A DNA stretch of 6,630 bases from Clostridiales bacterium (GCA_031262335.1 JAISHX010000032.1:1-6630); one strand, 5' to 3'; positions 1 through 6,190 are shown, counted from the first letter of the stretch. Notes: generated from the letters alone by a model not told the origin. Program-made: numbers and translations.

Positions 1-353
1 GTAACACCGATAACACCTGTCGAACATGTTAAAACTTCTTCCGGCAAACAAGAAAGTTCTTTGGCGACAAGTACCGCTGTTTTTTGTGCGTCAATAGTTC
101 CCTGTTCACCTGTACACGCATTCGCATTGCCGCTGTTTATTACAATAGCTTTAATTTTGCCGCCGTTGTCCGTTATCTGCTTGTCGCGTACAACCGGAGC
201 CGCCTTAACTTTGTTTGTTGTATACACAGCCGCAACCGTTGCCGGAAATTCCGAAAAGACAATTGCAAAGTCCGGTTTACCGCTTTTTTTAATTCCCGCA
301 CTGATTCCTGCAGCCAAAAAGCCTTGCGGAAATGTCACACCTGAATTTTCCAT
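1..353 (-). CDS. argJ: Arginine biosynthesis protein ArgJ (glutamate N-acetyltransferase), N-terminal part
   Basis: ArgJ transfers the acetyl group from N-acetylornithine to glutamate, recycling it in the cytoplasmic arginine pathway; bifunctional members also use acetyl-CoA. The first 117 codons are present and the gene leaves the window on the left. The N-terminus carries the family pattern GVTFPQGFLAAGI (residues 5-17), then NSGNANACTG (73-82) and STGVIG (111-116), the latter belonging to the region that forms the oxyanion hole in this Ntn-hydrolase-like family. The Thr at which the precursor self-cleaves would lie beyond the edge, so activity and mono- or bifunctionality cannot be judged. 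The ATG at 351-353 is supported by a strong TAGGAGGAGT sequence at 361-370. It lies downstream of argC on the same strand, the common argC-argJ order, but is separated from it by 636 bp of repeats, so it may need its own promoter. Confidence 0.95.
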   Translation of the reverse strand, partial: MENSGVTFPQGFLAAGISAGIKKSGKPDFAIVFSEFPATVAAVYTTNKVKAAPVVRDKQITDNGGKIKAIVINSGNANACTGEQGTIDAQKTAVLVAKELSCLPEEVLTCSTGVIGV

Positions 354-360
354 TAAATAA

Positions 361-370
361 ACTCCTCCTA
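361..370 (-). promoter_or_regulatory. Ribosome binding site of argJ
   Basis: On the minus strand this reads TAGGAGGAGT and sits about 7-10 nt before the ATG at 353. It is a near-perfect anti-16S match and fixes the argJ start. Confidence 0.85.
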
Positions 371-378
371 TTTTACAC

Positions 379-394
379 GGCATTGGTAAATGCC
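379..394 (-). other. Small hairpin just upstream of the argJ ribosome binding site
   Basis: GGCATT (379-384) and AATGCC (389-394) form a perfect 6-bp stem with a 4-nt loop, about 8 nt upstream of the argJ ribosome binding site. No T-tract follows on either strand, so it is not a classical terminator. It could affect argJ mRNA stability or translation, but it is short enough to be chance. Confidence 0.4.
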
Positions 395-416
395 CACGCT
401 TTGACGCTACAAAAAG

Positions 417-422
417 ATTATA
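417..422 (-). promoter_or_regulatory. Possible -10 box for argJ
   Basis: The minus strand reads TATAAT here, 64 bp before the argJ start codon and just outside the first repeat copy. No acceptable -35 hexamer lies 16-18 bp upstream, where the sequence is the G/C-rich CCCCAAGG edge of the repeat. This is a weak candidate only. If real, the repeat edge would supply the -35 region. Confidence 0.25.
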
Positions 423-430
423 AAGAAAGA

Positions 431-666
431 AGATAAGACCTTGGGGACTTTCAGCCCCAAAACCCCTGACCAAAGGAGCAATCGTCCAGCTTCGCGCTCA
501 AAACGTGTGCCTTCGGGCACACTTCGCCCCTTTGGAATCCCCTCTTTTTGCAGACAGAATATGACTGCACATTTACAGTCACCTTCCGTCTGCAAAAGTT
601 ATCTTCTTTGTTTCTTTCTTCTTTAAGAAGAAAGAAATGGGGTGCGGGGCAACGCCCTGCGGTCTT
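431..666. repeat. Multi-hairpin intergenic element, copy 1
   Basis: This 236-bp unit is repeated at 685-920 with 228/236 identities and no gaps. It is a chain of potential hairpins: TTGGGG/CCCCAA (441-446/455-460); GTGTGCC/GGCACAC (505-511/516-522) closing a TTCG loop; TTTTGCAGAC/GTCTGCAAAA (546-555/588-597); a perfect 12-bp stem 611-622/626-637 with a 3-nt loop; and GCGGGGC/GCCCTGC (644-650/654-660, one G-T pair). An outer arm pair CCAAAGGAGC/GCCCCTTTGG (470-479/526-535, one mismatch) can enclose the TTCG hairpin. The core is bounded by AAGACC (435-440) and GGTCTT (661-666), a short terminal inverted repeat. There is no transposase, no clear target-site duplication and no credible ORF. It resembles a non-autonomous MITE- or REP-like element; the family is not recognised. 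Confidence 0.9.
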
Positions 667-684
667 GCTGTCTTGCTCTTTAAA

Positions 685-920
685 AGATAAGACCTTGGGG
701 ACTTTCAGCCCCAAAACCCCTGACCAAAGGAGCAATTGTCCAGCTTCGCGCTCAAAACGTGTGCCGTCAGGCACACTTCGCCCCTTTGGAATCCCTTCTT
801 TTTGCAGACAGAAGATAACAGCACATTCACAGTCACCTTCCGTCTGCAAAAGTTATCTTCTTTGTTTCTTTCTTCTTTAAGAAGAAAGAAATGGGGTGCG
901 GGGCAACGCCCTGCGGTCTT
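685..920. repeat. Multi-hairpin intergenic element, copy 2
   Basis: This is the second tandem copy, offset exactly 254 bp from the first, with an 18-bp linker (667-684) between them. The eight differences are at 737, 766, 769, 796, 814, 817, 820 and 828 (first-copy positions 483, 512, 515, 542, 560, 563, 566, 574). The first 52 and last 92 bp are identical. Two substitutions change the tetraloop of the GTGTGCC/GGCACAC hairpin from TTCG to GTCA and leave its arms intact. The AAGACC/GGTCTT ends (689-694/915-920) are kept. The near-identity implies a recent tandem duplication or active homogenisation. Confidence 0.9.
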
Positions 921-938
921 AGTCTTTAAAATCTTGCA

Positions 939-977
939 TCCCTTTGGAATCCCTTCATTTTTACATTTACCTTGCGG
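939..977. repeat. Degraded third fragment of the same element
   Basis: After copy 2, the stretch at about 939-955 repeats the unit's CCCTTTGGAATCCCTTC motif. It is followed by ACATTTAC and CTTGCGG, which look like collapsed pieces of the unit interior. The preceding TCTTTAAAA (922-930) also matches the linker between copies 1 and 2 (678-685). It appears to be a deletion-derived remnant ending 13 bp before the argC stop codon. Confidence 0.55.
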
Positions 978-989
978 GTTGTGTACTAA

Positions 990-2027
990 TTAGACAGGAA
1001 ATGCCGGAATAAAATCAATTCCCGCCTTTTCGTTGAATCCGAACATTATATTCATATTTTGAGTTGCTTGTCCTGCCGCGCCTTTAATGAGATTGTCAAG
1101 CGCGGAAATAGCAACAACACGATTTGTGCGTTCGTCAACAGCAAAACCTATATCAACAAAATTAGAACCTTTAACCCACTTTGTTTGAGGCATACAGTTG
1201 TCATGTGTAAGCCGGATAAAATATTCCTCTCCGTAAAAGCTATGATAGGCTGATTTAATATCGGCGGCTCCGACACCGTGTTCAAGTTTGGCATAACTTG
1301 TTGCAAGAATACCTCTGTTCATCGGTACAAGGTGCGGCGTAAAAGTGACCGTAACATTCTCACCGTATGCAAAAGACAAAGCTTGTTCAATTTCCGGTGT
1401 ATGGCGGTGTTCACCTCCGATTTTATAAGGTTTTATATTTTCGTTAAGCTCACAGTACAATACATCTCCGGAAACACCCCTGCCCGCTCCGCTTACACCG
1501 GATTTAGCATCTATTACAATAGAATCTTTATCAATAAGCTTGTGCTTTAAAAGCGGATACAAAGCGGTAATTGCCGCTGTTGTGTAACAACCGGGATTTG
1601 CGACAAGACGTGCGTCTTTTATTTTTCCGCGGTTAATTTCACTCAAACCGTACACCGCTTCCGGAAGAATATCCTTTGCATAGTGTTCAACAGCATACCA
1701 TTGCTCATATACACGCCAATCCGAAAGTCGAAAATCCGCGCCAAGGTCAATGACTTTTGTTTTGTCTAACATTTCATTCGTTACAGTTTTTGAGGCAATC
1801 CCATGAGGAAGACAAAGGAATAAAACATCACAGTCGTGAATTTCTTCTCCGTCTTCAACACAAAGATTTGTATGCGAAAAATTTTGATACACACATCCAT
1901 AGTGCTTACCCGCTGCGCTTCTGCCATAAAGAGCAATTTCTCCGATATTCGGGTGACGGCTTAAAATTCTCGTGAGTTCTGAACCGGCGTACCCTGTTGC
2001 ACCAACTATTCCCGCTCGTATTTTCAA
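990..2027 (-). CDS. argC: N-acetyl-gamma-glutamyl-phosphate reductase (ArgC)
   Basis: ArgC makes N-acetylglutamate semialdehyde by NADPH-dependent reduction of N-acetylglutamyl phosphate, the third step of arginine synthesis in the cytoplasm. The 345-residue protein has the usual full length. It shows the dinucleotide-binding loop GATGYAG (residues 9-15), the catalytic cysteine in NPGCYTTA (Cys147), KSGVSGAGR (175-183), and the HRHTPE motif (207-212) carrying the conserved active-site histidine. The start is TTG at 2025-2027: it gives the canonical MKIRAGIVGATGYAG N-terminus and follows a GAGAGGAAGA ribosome binding site, whereas the ATG at 2048-2046 is out of frame. The stop is TAA at 992-990. 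It has a consensus promoter of its own, divergent from argG, and would normally be co-transcribed with argJ, which lies beyond 636 bp of repeats. Confidence 0.97.
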   Translation of the reverse strand: MKIRAGIVGATGYAGSELTRILSRHPNIGEIALYGRSAAGKHYGCVYQNFSHTNLCVEDGEEIHDCDVLFLCLPHGIASKTVTNEMLDKTKVIDLGADFRLSDWRVYEQWYAVEHYAKDILPEAVYGLSEINRGKIKDARLVANPGCYTTAAITALYPLLKHKLIDKDSIVIDAKSGVSGAGRGVSGDVLYCELNENIKPYKIGGEHRHTPEIEQALSFAYGENVTVTFTPHLVPMNRGILATSYAKLEHGVGAADIKSAYHSFYGEEYFIRLTHDNCMPQTKWVKGSNFVDIGFAVDERTNRVVAISALDNLIKGAAGQATQNMNIMFGFNEKAGIDFIPAFPV

Positions 2028-2034
2028 AACGATT

Positions 2035-2044
2035 TCTTCCTCTC
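2035..2044 (-). promoter_or_regulatory. Ribosome binding site deciding the TTG start of argC
   Basis: The minus strand reads GAGAGGAAGA, ending 7 nt before the TTG at 2027. No in-frame ATG lies between it and the conserved N-terminus, so TTG is the likely start. Confidence 0.7.
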
Positions 2045-2062
2045 ATTATGATTTTTCTTTTT

Positions 2063-2090
2063 ATTATAGCTAAATTTGAAATATTGTCAA
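2063..2090 (-). promoter_or_regulatory. Consensus sigma-A promoter for argC
   Basis: The minus strand carries a perfect -35 TTGACA (2090-2085) and a perfect -10 TATAAT (2068-2063) separated by 16 bp. Transcription would start near 2056, giving an untranslated leader of about 29 nt that contains the argC ribosome binding site. Its -35 lies only 9 bp from that of the divergent argG promoter. Confidence 0.85.
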
Positions 2091-2092
2091 TA
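2075..2092. promoter_or_regulatory. Weak ARG-box-like sequence over the argC promoter
   Basis: This segment contains TGAA (2077-2080) and a displaced TCAA (2087-2090) across an A/T-rich centre, overlapping the argC -35 and spacer. The left half fits an ArgR/AhrC box and the right half is one base out of register, so it is only a tentative secondary operator. Confidence 0.2.
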
Positions 2093-2099
2093 AAACACC

Positions 2100-2128
2100 T
2101 TGCTTATTTTGACTGTTTTGAGTATAAT
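2100..2128 (+). promoter_or_regulatory. Probable promoter of the argG-argH-metK-queT operon
   Basis: TTGCTT (2100-2105) and a perfect TATAAT (2123-2128) are spaced by 17 bp. The predicted start near 2135 gives a leader of about 178 nt. A nearer TTGACT (2109-2114) is only 8 bp from the -10 and is unsuitable as a -35. Confidence 0.65.
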
Positions 2129-2144
2129 TGAAAAAAGTTGCATG
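2127..2144 (+). promoter_or_regulatory. Candidate ArgR/AhrC operator (ARG box) over the argG start site
   Basis: The segment has TGAA (2129-2132), six bases AAAAGT, then TGCA (2139-2142). This is the half-site and spacing pattern of the Bacillus-type ARG box (TGAA-N6-TKCA), with about 12 of 18 positions agreeing with the consensus as I remember it. It overlaps the last bases of the -10 and the predicted start site, a typical place for arginine-dependent repression. An ArgR gene is not in the window, so the assignment is inference. Confidence 0.4.
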
Positions 2145-2280
2145 ATACGGCACAACTGGGAGTCTGTGTAAGGCTATCAAATTTTGACGGCAACAGACGC
2201 TTAACCAAGAATCCCCGACCTTTAGGCGTTAGGGAGTTGCCAATGTTTTCTTTGGAACAGTTTGGGTAGTTTTGCTACCC
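2135..2280 (+). ncRNA. Structured argG leader RNA, IS200/IS605 right-end or omega-RNA-like
   Basis: The argG leader holds nested complementarity: P1 AGTTG/CAACT (2136-2140/2153-2157); P2 GTCTGT/ACAGAC (2162-2167/2193-2198); P3 GGCAAC/GTTGCC (2189-2194/2236-2241); and a bulged hairpin 2212-2235 (TCCC-CG-a-CC, loop TTTA, GG-CG-tta-GGGA). The 5' arm of P3 starts inside the P2 loop and pairs beyond it, so P2 and P3 form an H-type pseudoknot, or compete because they share 2193-2194. The AAGAATCCCC...CCTTTAGG...GGGAG wording is the style I associate with right ends of IS200/IS605 elements and TnpB guide-RNA scaffolds. No tnpA or tnpB is present. No T-box (GGTGGNACCGCG) or other riboswitch core known to me is recognisable. 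It may be a relic, a domesticated guide-like RNA or a cis-regulatory leader. Confidence 0.45.
2264..2280 (+). other. Hairpin upstream of the argG ribosome binding site
   Basis: GGGTAG (2264-2269) and CTACCC (2275-2280) form a perfect 6-bp stem with loop TTTTG. The next bases, TATAACATCATTTT, are not a clean T-tract, so a strong intrinsic terminator is unlikely. It ends 14 nt before the ribosome binding site and could be the output part of the structured leader. Confidence 0.5.
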
Positions 2281-2294
2281 TATAACATCATTTT

Positions 2295-2300
2295 GGGAGG
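2295..2300 (+). promoter_or_regulatory. argG ribosome binding site with long spacing
   Basis: GGGAGG is a strong site but lies 12 nt before the argG ATG, longer than usual. A GTG at 2305 is at closer spacing but is out of frame; it would give only a 7-codon peptide ending at TAG 2326-2328, overlapping the argG start. The ATG at 2313 is retained because it gives the standard [17 protein letters not shown]-terminus. Confidence 0.7.
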
Positions 2301-2312
2301 TTTTGTGAAACT

Positions 2313-3524
2313 ATGGCTGAAAAAATAGTTCTTGCTTATTCAGGCGGGCTTGACACTACCGTAATAATTCCGTGGCTTAAAGAAACTTATGAAGATGTTG
2401 AAGTCATTGCGGTTTGCGTCGATGTCGGACAAGGCAAGGAAACCGACGGACTTGAAGAAAAAGCAAAAGCACACGGTGCGTCAAAAGCCTATATCATTGA
2501 CGCAAGAGAAGAAGTTATTACCGACTATATTTATCCTATGATGAAAGCCGGCGCGGTTTATGAAAGTAAGTATTTACTCGGTACTTCAATCGCGCGTCCT
2601 ATTATAGCAAAAAAATTAGTTGATATTGCAATTGCAGAAAACGCAACCGCAATATGCCACGGCGCAACAGGTAAAGGAAATGACCAAATTCGCTTTGAAC
2701 TCACTGTTAAAGCGTTTGCGCCGAGATTAAAAATAATTGCTCCTTGGAGAATTTGGGATATTCAATCAAGAGAAGAAGAAATTGCATATTTGGTTGAACG
2801 TGGCATTGAAGTGCCGATGACCAAAGAACAAAGTTACAGCCGCGACCGCAACCTGTGGCATCTTTCACATGAAGGACTTGAGCTTGAAGACCCTTCCATC
2901 GAGCCGAACTTTGACCATATTCTTCAGCTTTCCGTTTCGCCGGAAAAAGCTCCGGATTGCCCGACGTATGTTGAAATAGGCTTTGAAAAAGGTATTCCCG
3001 TTACACTTGACGGAAAACCCGTAAAGCCGCTTGAATTGATGGACTACCTTAATAAAATCGGCGGCGAAAATGGAATAGGTATTACAGACCTTATTGAAAA
3101 CCGTGTCGTCGGCATGAAATCCCGCGGTGTTTATGAAACCCCGGGCGGCACAATCCTTTATGCGGCACACCGCAACCTTGAATATTTGTGCCTTGATAAG
3201 CAAACAACTCAATTTAAGGAAATTATCGCAAATAAATTTGCCGAGGTAACGTATTCCGGAGAATGGTTTACACCGCTCCGCGAAGCACTTTCCGCATTTG
3301 TTGACAAAACGCAGGAAACCGTTACAGGCACATCGAAACTTAAATTGTATAAAGGAAACGTAATTGCAGCCGGCGTAACTTCCCCGTATTCTTTATATAA
3401 CGAAGATATTGCAAGTTTCACAACCGGCGAACTTTACAGCCACAGAGATGCGGAAGGATTTATAAATTTATTTGGTTTGCCTCTTACGGTACGCGCCTAT
3501 ATGAAAGAAAACCAACAAAATTAA
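2313..3524 (+). CDS. argG: Argininosuccinate synthase (ArgG)
   Basis: ArgG condenses citrulline and aspartate to argininosuccinate with ATP cleavage to AMP and pyrophosphate, the penultimate step of arginine synthesis. The protein is 403 residues, the standard size for the bacterial type. It has the N-type ATP pyrophosphatase loop AYSGGLDTT (residues 8-16), [10 protein letters not shown] (116-125) for citrulline/aspartate/ATP binding, SYSRDRNLW (174-182), and the downstream [21 protein letters not shown] region followed by RGVYETPGG near residue 275. Nothing is missing or interrupted. It is the first gene of the plus-strand operon, divergent from argC, and has a long structured leader plus a candidate ArgR box at its promoter. 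It ends with TAA 59 bp before argH, its partner in the next step. Confidence 0.98.
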   Translation: MAEKIVLAYSGGLDTTVIIPWLKETYEDVEVIAVCVDVGQGKETDGLEEKAKAHGASKAYIIDAREEVITDYIYPMMKAGAVYESKYLLGTSIARPIIAKKLVDIAIAENATAICHGATGKGNDQIRFELTVKAFAPRLKIIAPWRIWDIQSREEEIAYLVERGIEVPMTKEQSYSRDRNLWHLSHEGLELEDPSIEPNFDHILQLSVSPEKAPDCPTYVEIGFEKGIPVTLDGKPVKPLELMDYLNKIGGENGIGITDLIENRVVGMKSRGVYETPGGTILYAAHRNLEYLCLDKQTTQFKEIIANKFAEVTYSGEWFTPLREALSAFVDKTQETVTGTSKLKLYKGNVIAAGVTSPYSLYNEDIASFTTGELYSHRDAEGFINLFGLPLTVRAYMKENQQN

Positions 3525-3544
3525 ATGTTTTCCAAAAATGGATT

Positions 3545-3568
3545 CCCAAGGGGCAGTCACCCCTTGGG
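3545..3568 (+). repeat. Hairpin between argG and argH, related to the argC-argJ repeat
   Basis: CCCAAGGGG (3545-3553) and CCCCTTGGG (3560-3568) form a perfect 9-bp stem with loop CAGTCA. It ends 5 nt before the argH ribosome binding site. There is no T-tract after it, so it is more likely a processing, stability or REP-like palindrome than a terminator. The left arm and flank, GGATTCCCAAGGGGC (3540-3554), match the minus strand of 526-540 and of 780-794 at 14 of 15 positions, linking it to the larger repeat. Confidence 0.75.
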
Positions 3569-3583
3569 CAAACAGGAGAAATT

Positions 3584-4969
3584 ATGAAAAATAAAAAACT
3601 TTGGGGCGGAAGATTCACAAAAGAAACAAATGAAGCGGCAAACAGCTTTCATTCGTCAATAAGTTTTGACAAACGCCTGTACAAGCAGGATATTGAAGGA
3701 AGTAAAGCACACGCCGAAATGTTGGGTAAACAAGGAATAATCTCTAATGACGATGCAAACTTAATTATAAGTACATTGGAAATTATAAAATCGGAAATCG
3801 AAAGCGGAGATGTTCTTCTTGATGAAGACGCTGAAGATATTCATATGAATATCGAAAAACTTCTTATAGGCAAAATAGGAGAAACAGGAAAACGCCTTCA
3901 CACAGCAAGAAGCCGCAACGACCAAGTCGCCCTTGACATGAGGCTTTATGTTGTTCAGCAAAGCGACGAAATAGTTTCACTCTTAAAGAAGCTTATGCGA
4001 GTTTTAATCAGCATTGCAACAGAACATGTTGAAACCGTTATGCCCGGATACACGCATATGCAAAAAGCACAGCCAATAACGCTTGCACATCATATGCTTG
4101 CCTATTTTGAAATGTTCAGGCGTGACTGTGAACGTCTTGGCGACTGCCGCAAACGCGCAAACATTTCACCGCTCGGCTCAGGTGCGCTTGCCGGTGCACC
4201 GTATCCTCTTGACAGAAAATTTGTAGCCGCAAAACTTGGTTTCGACGATATTACCCGCAATAGTCTTGACGGTGTATCCGACCGTGATTTTTGCGCGGAG
4301 TTTATTTTTTGTTTATCGCTTATTATGACTCACCTAAGCCGCTTTTGCGAAGAAATAATCCTTTGGGCGACAAATGAATTTGGCTTTATCGAACTTGACG
4401 ACAGCTATTCTACAGGCTCAAGTATTATGCCGCAAAAAAAGAATCCTGATATGGCAGAACTTATACGCGGCAAGTCAGGACGCGTTTACGGCAGTCTTAT
4501 TACGATACTTACGGTAATGAAAGGGCTGCCTCTTGCTTACAACAAAGATATGCAGGAGGACAAAGAAGCGGTTTTTGATGCCGTGGATACTGTTTGCGCA
4601 TGCTTGTCGGTTTTTGAAGGAATGATTTCAACAACTGTGTTCCATAAACATGTTCTTGAAAAAGGTGCCGAAGGCGGTTTCACAACAGCGACAGACGCGG
4701 CGGACTGGCTTGTGCGCAAAGGAGTACCGTTCCGTGACGCACATGAAATTGTCGGCTGGCTCGTTCTGCGTGCGGCAAAAGACCACAAAACATTATCGGA
4801 ACTTACAATCGAAGATTACCAAACTGTTTCGGATATTTTTGACGAAACAATATATGAGGTCGTTTCACCGCAAGCAAGTGTTGAGGCAAAGAACGTTCCC
4901 GGCGGCACGTCCGGACAATCTGTCCGCGCCGCAATTCTTGAAGCGGCAGGATTTCTTTTAGAGAACTGA
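3584..4969 (+). CDS. argH: Argininosuccinate lyase (ArgH)
   Basis: ArgH splits argininosuccinate into arginine and fumarate, the final step of the pathway, and works as a cytoplasmic homotetramer of the fumarase/aspartase superfamily. The 461-residue length is typical. Visible motifs are the N-terminal KLWGGRF (residues 5-11), [27 protein letters not shown] with the conserved active-site histidine at 158, and the superfamily signature [11 protein letters not shown] (278-288), whose first serines form the catalytic loop. The C-terminal PGGTSGQSV region is also intact. ATG at 3584 follows AGGAG (3574-3578) with 5-nt spacing, just after a strong hairpin. It follows argG by 59 bp and precedes metK by 26 bp, all on one strand, so co-transcription is likely. 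Confidence 0.98.
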   Translation: MKNKKLWGGRFTKETNEAANSFHSSISFDKRLYKQDIEGSKAHAEMLGKQGIISNDDANLIISTLEIIKSEIESGDVLLDEDAEDIHMNIEKLLIGKIGETGKRLHTARSRNDQVALDMRLYVVQQSDEIVSLLKKLMRVLISIATEHVETVMPGYTHMQKAQPITLAHHMLAYFEMFRRDCERLGDCRKRANISPLGSGALAGAPYPLDRKFVAAKLGFDDITRNSLDGVSDRDFCAEFIFCLSLIMTHLSRFCEEIILWATNEFGFIELDDSYSTGSSIMPQKKNPDMAELIRGKSGRVYGSLITILTVMKGLPLAYNKDMQEDKEAVFDAVDTVCACLSVFEGMISTTVFHKHVLEKGAEGGFTTATDAADWLVRKGVPFRDAHEIVGWLVLRAAKDHKTLSELTIEDYQTVSDIFDETIYEVVSPQASVEAKNVPGGTSGQSVRAAILEAAGFLLEN

Positions 4970-4995
4970 TAATAAGTATATTACGGAGGTTTAAA

Positions 4996-6177
4996 ATGTC
5001 CAAAAGATTATTTACATCGGAATCTGTTACGGAAGGACACCCTGACAAACTTTGCGACCAAATTTCGGATGCTGTTCTTGATGCAATGCTTTCACAAGAC
5101 CCTTATTCAAGAGTTGCGTGCGAAACTTTCGCCTCAACAGGTATGGTTTTTGTTATGGGCGAATTTTCAACAAACGCTTATGTTGACGTTGAATCGGTTG
5201 TCCGTAAAACTGTTGCAGAAATCGGATACAACAATCCGTTGTTCGGCTTTGACTCAAACGCGTGTGCCGTTATTACAAGCATGAAAGAGCAGTCGCCCGA
5301 TATTGCCCGCGGAGTTGACAAATCCCTTGAAGCGCGTGAAGGCGAAAAAAATGAGGATTTTGAAACCGGAGCCGGCGACCAAGGCATGATGTTCGGCTTT
5401 GCTTGCGACGAAACAGAAGATTACATGCCTATGCCGATATACCTTGCCCATAAACTTACAAAACGCCTTGCGGAAGTCCGCAAAAACGGAACAATTCCTT
5501 ATTTGCGTCCGGACGGCAAAAGTCAGGTTACGGTAGAATATGATGAAAACGGCAAACCTTGCGCTGTCAAAACCGTTGTAATATCAACTCAGCATGACCC
5601 TTCCGTAACTCAGGAGCAAATCCGCTCTGATATTATCGGTCATGTAATTGTACCTACTATTCCGGCAGAACTGATTTCGGACAACATAACTTATTATGTT
5701 AATCCGACAGGCAGATTCGTTTACGGCGGTCCGCAGGCAGACACAGGTCTTACCGGAAGAAAAATTATTGTCGATACTTACGGCGGGTATGCACGCCACG
5801 GCGGCGGTTGCTTTTCCGGAAAAGACCCGACAAAAGTTGACCGTTCGGGAGCATACATGACTCGCTATATCGCAAAAAATATTGTTGCGGCAGGACTTGC
5901 CAAAAGCTGCGAAATTGAAGTTGCGTATGCAATCGGAGTTTCGACACCTGTTTCTGTTCATGTTGATACAAACAAAACAGGCGTTCTGCCGGATGCAAAA
6001 ATAGAGGAAATTATCAAAAAGCATTTTGACCTTCGTCCGGCGGCAATAATTAAAAAACTTGACCTCCGCCGTCCTATTTTCAAAAATACAGCGGCTTACG
6101 GACATTTCGGCAGAAGCGACAGTGATTTCCCGTGGGAAAAACTTGATAAAGTCAACGACTTGAAAAAAGAATTATAA
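4996..6177 (+). CDS. metK: S-adenosylmethionine synthetase (methionine adenosyltransferase)
   Basis: MetK makes S-adenosylmethionine from ATP and methionine with release of phosphate and pyrophosphate; active sites form between subunits of a cytoplasmic tetramer. The 393-residue protein is full length. It begins with [20 protein letters not shown] (His15, Asp17), has signature GAGDQG (125-130), and carries the glycine/phosphate loop [16 protein letters not shown] (269-284). Cys272 stands where Ala is more common, which I regard as a tolerated variant. ATG follows GGAGG (4985-4989) with 6-nt spacing. It is 26 bp after argH with no terminator, promoter or SAM-riboswitch-like leader visible, so it appears to be expressed with argGH. 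This is unusual, since Gram-positive metK genes are often separate and frequently have a SAM-responsive leader. Confidence 0.98.
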   Translation: MSKRLFTSESVTEGHPDKLCDQISDAVLDAMLSQDPYSRVACETFASTGMVFVMGEFSTNAYVDVESVVRKTVAEIGYNNPLFGFDSNACAVITSMKEQSPDIARGVDKSLEAREGEKNEDFETGAGDQGMMFGFACDETEDYMPMPIYLAHKLTKRLAEVRKNGTIPYLRPDGKSQVTVEYDENGKPCAVKTVVISTQHDPSVTQEQIRSDIIGHVIVPTIPAELISDNITYYVNPTGRFVYGGPQADTGLTGRKIIVDTYGGYARHGGGCFSGKDPTKVDRSGAYMTRYIAKNIVAAGLAKSCEIEVAYAIGVSTPVSVHVDTNKTGVLPDAKIEEIIKKHFDLRPAAIIKKLDLRRPIFKNTAAYGHFGRSDSDFPWEKLDKVNDLKKEL

Positions 6178-6183
6178 ATTTTT

Positions 6184-6190
6184 GAGGAGA
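6184..6190 (+). promoter_or_regulatory. Ribosome binding site deciding the TTG start of the queT-like gene
   Basis: GAGGAGA lies 6 nt before the TTG at 6197-6199. The first in-frame ATG is about 24 codons further on, inside the first predicted membrane segment, so the TTG is preferred. Confidence 0.7.

Noticed and set aside
61..360. 99-aa plus-strand frame opposite argJ
   Set aside because: It is antisense to a clearly conserved argJ N-terminus, and its start has no Shine-Dalgarno sequence.
451..849. Open frames of 132 aa (minus strand) and 110 aa (plus strand, 548-880) across the repeat region
   Set aside because: They exist because the same open segment is repeated in tandem and read through. 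Their predicted peptides repeat the same words, are rich in hairpin-derived sequence, and lack a ribosome binding site.
431..920. CRISPR array
   Set aside because: There are only two long copies with a short 18-bp linker, no short direct repeats with uniform spacers, and no cas genes in view.
2109..2128. TTGACT paired with TATAAT as the argG promoter
   Set aside because: The spacing is only 8 bp; TTGCTT at 2100-2105 with a 17-bp spacer is the workable pair.
2142..2171. Nine-codon leader peptide (MIRHNWESV) for arginine attenuation
   Set aside because: It has only one arginine codon, no ribosome binding site, and no terminator/antiterminator pair that would respond to stalling.
2135..2312. 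T-box, SAM, lysine or other known riboswitch in the argG leader
   Set aside because: There is no GGTGGNACCGCG antiterminator motif or other recognisable riboswitch core, and no terminator with a clean T-tract before argG.
3545..3568. Intrinsic terminator between argG and argH
   Set aside because: The stem is strong, but CAAACAGGAG follows instead of a T-tract, and argH starts immediately after.
3525..3587. 20-codon ORF starting right after the argG stop and overlapping the argH ATG
   Set aside because: It has no ribosome binding site, and its sequence is dictated by the palindrome. It could only matter through translational re-initiation, which the sequence does not establish.
5809..5811. 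Cys272 in the Met[10 protein letters not shown] loop as an active-site defect
   Set aside because: The family signature, as I remember it, tolerates Ala, Ser or Cys at this position, and all neighbouring key residues are intact.
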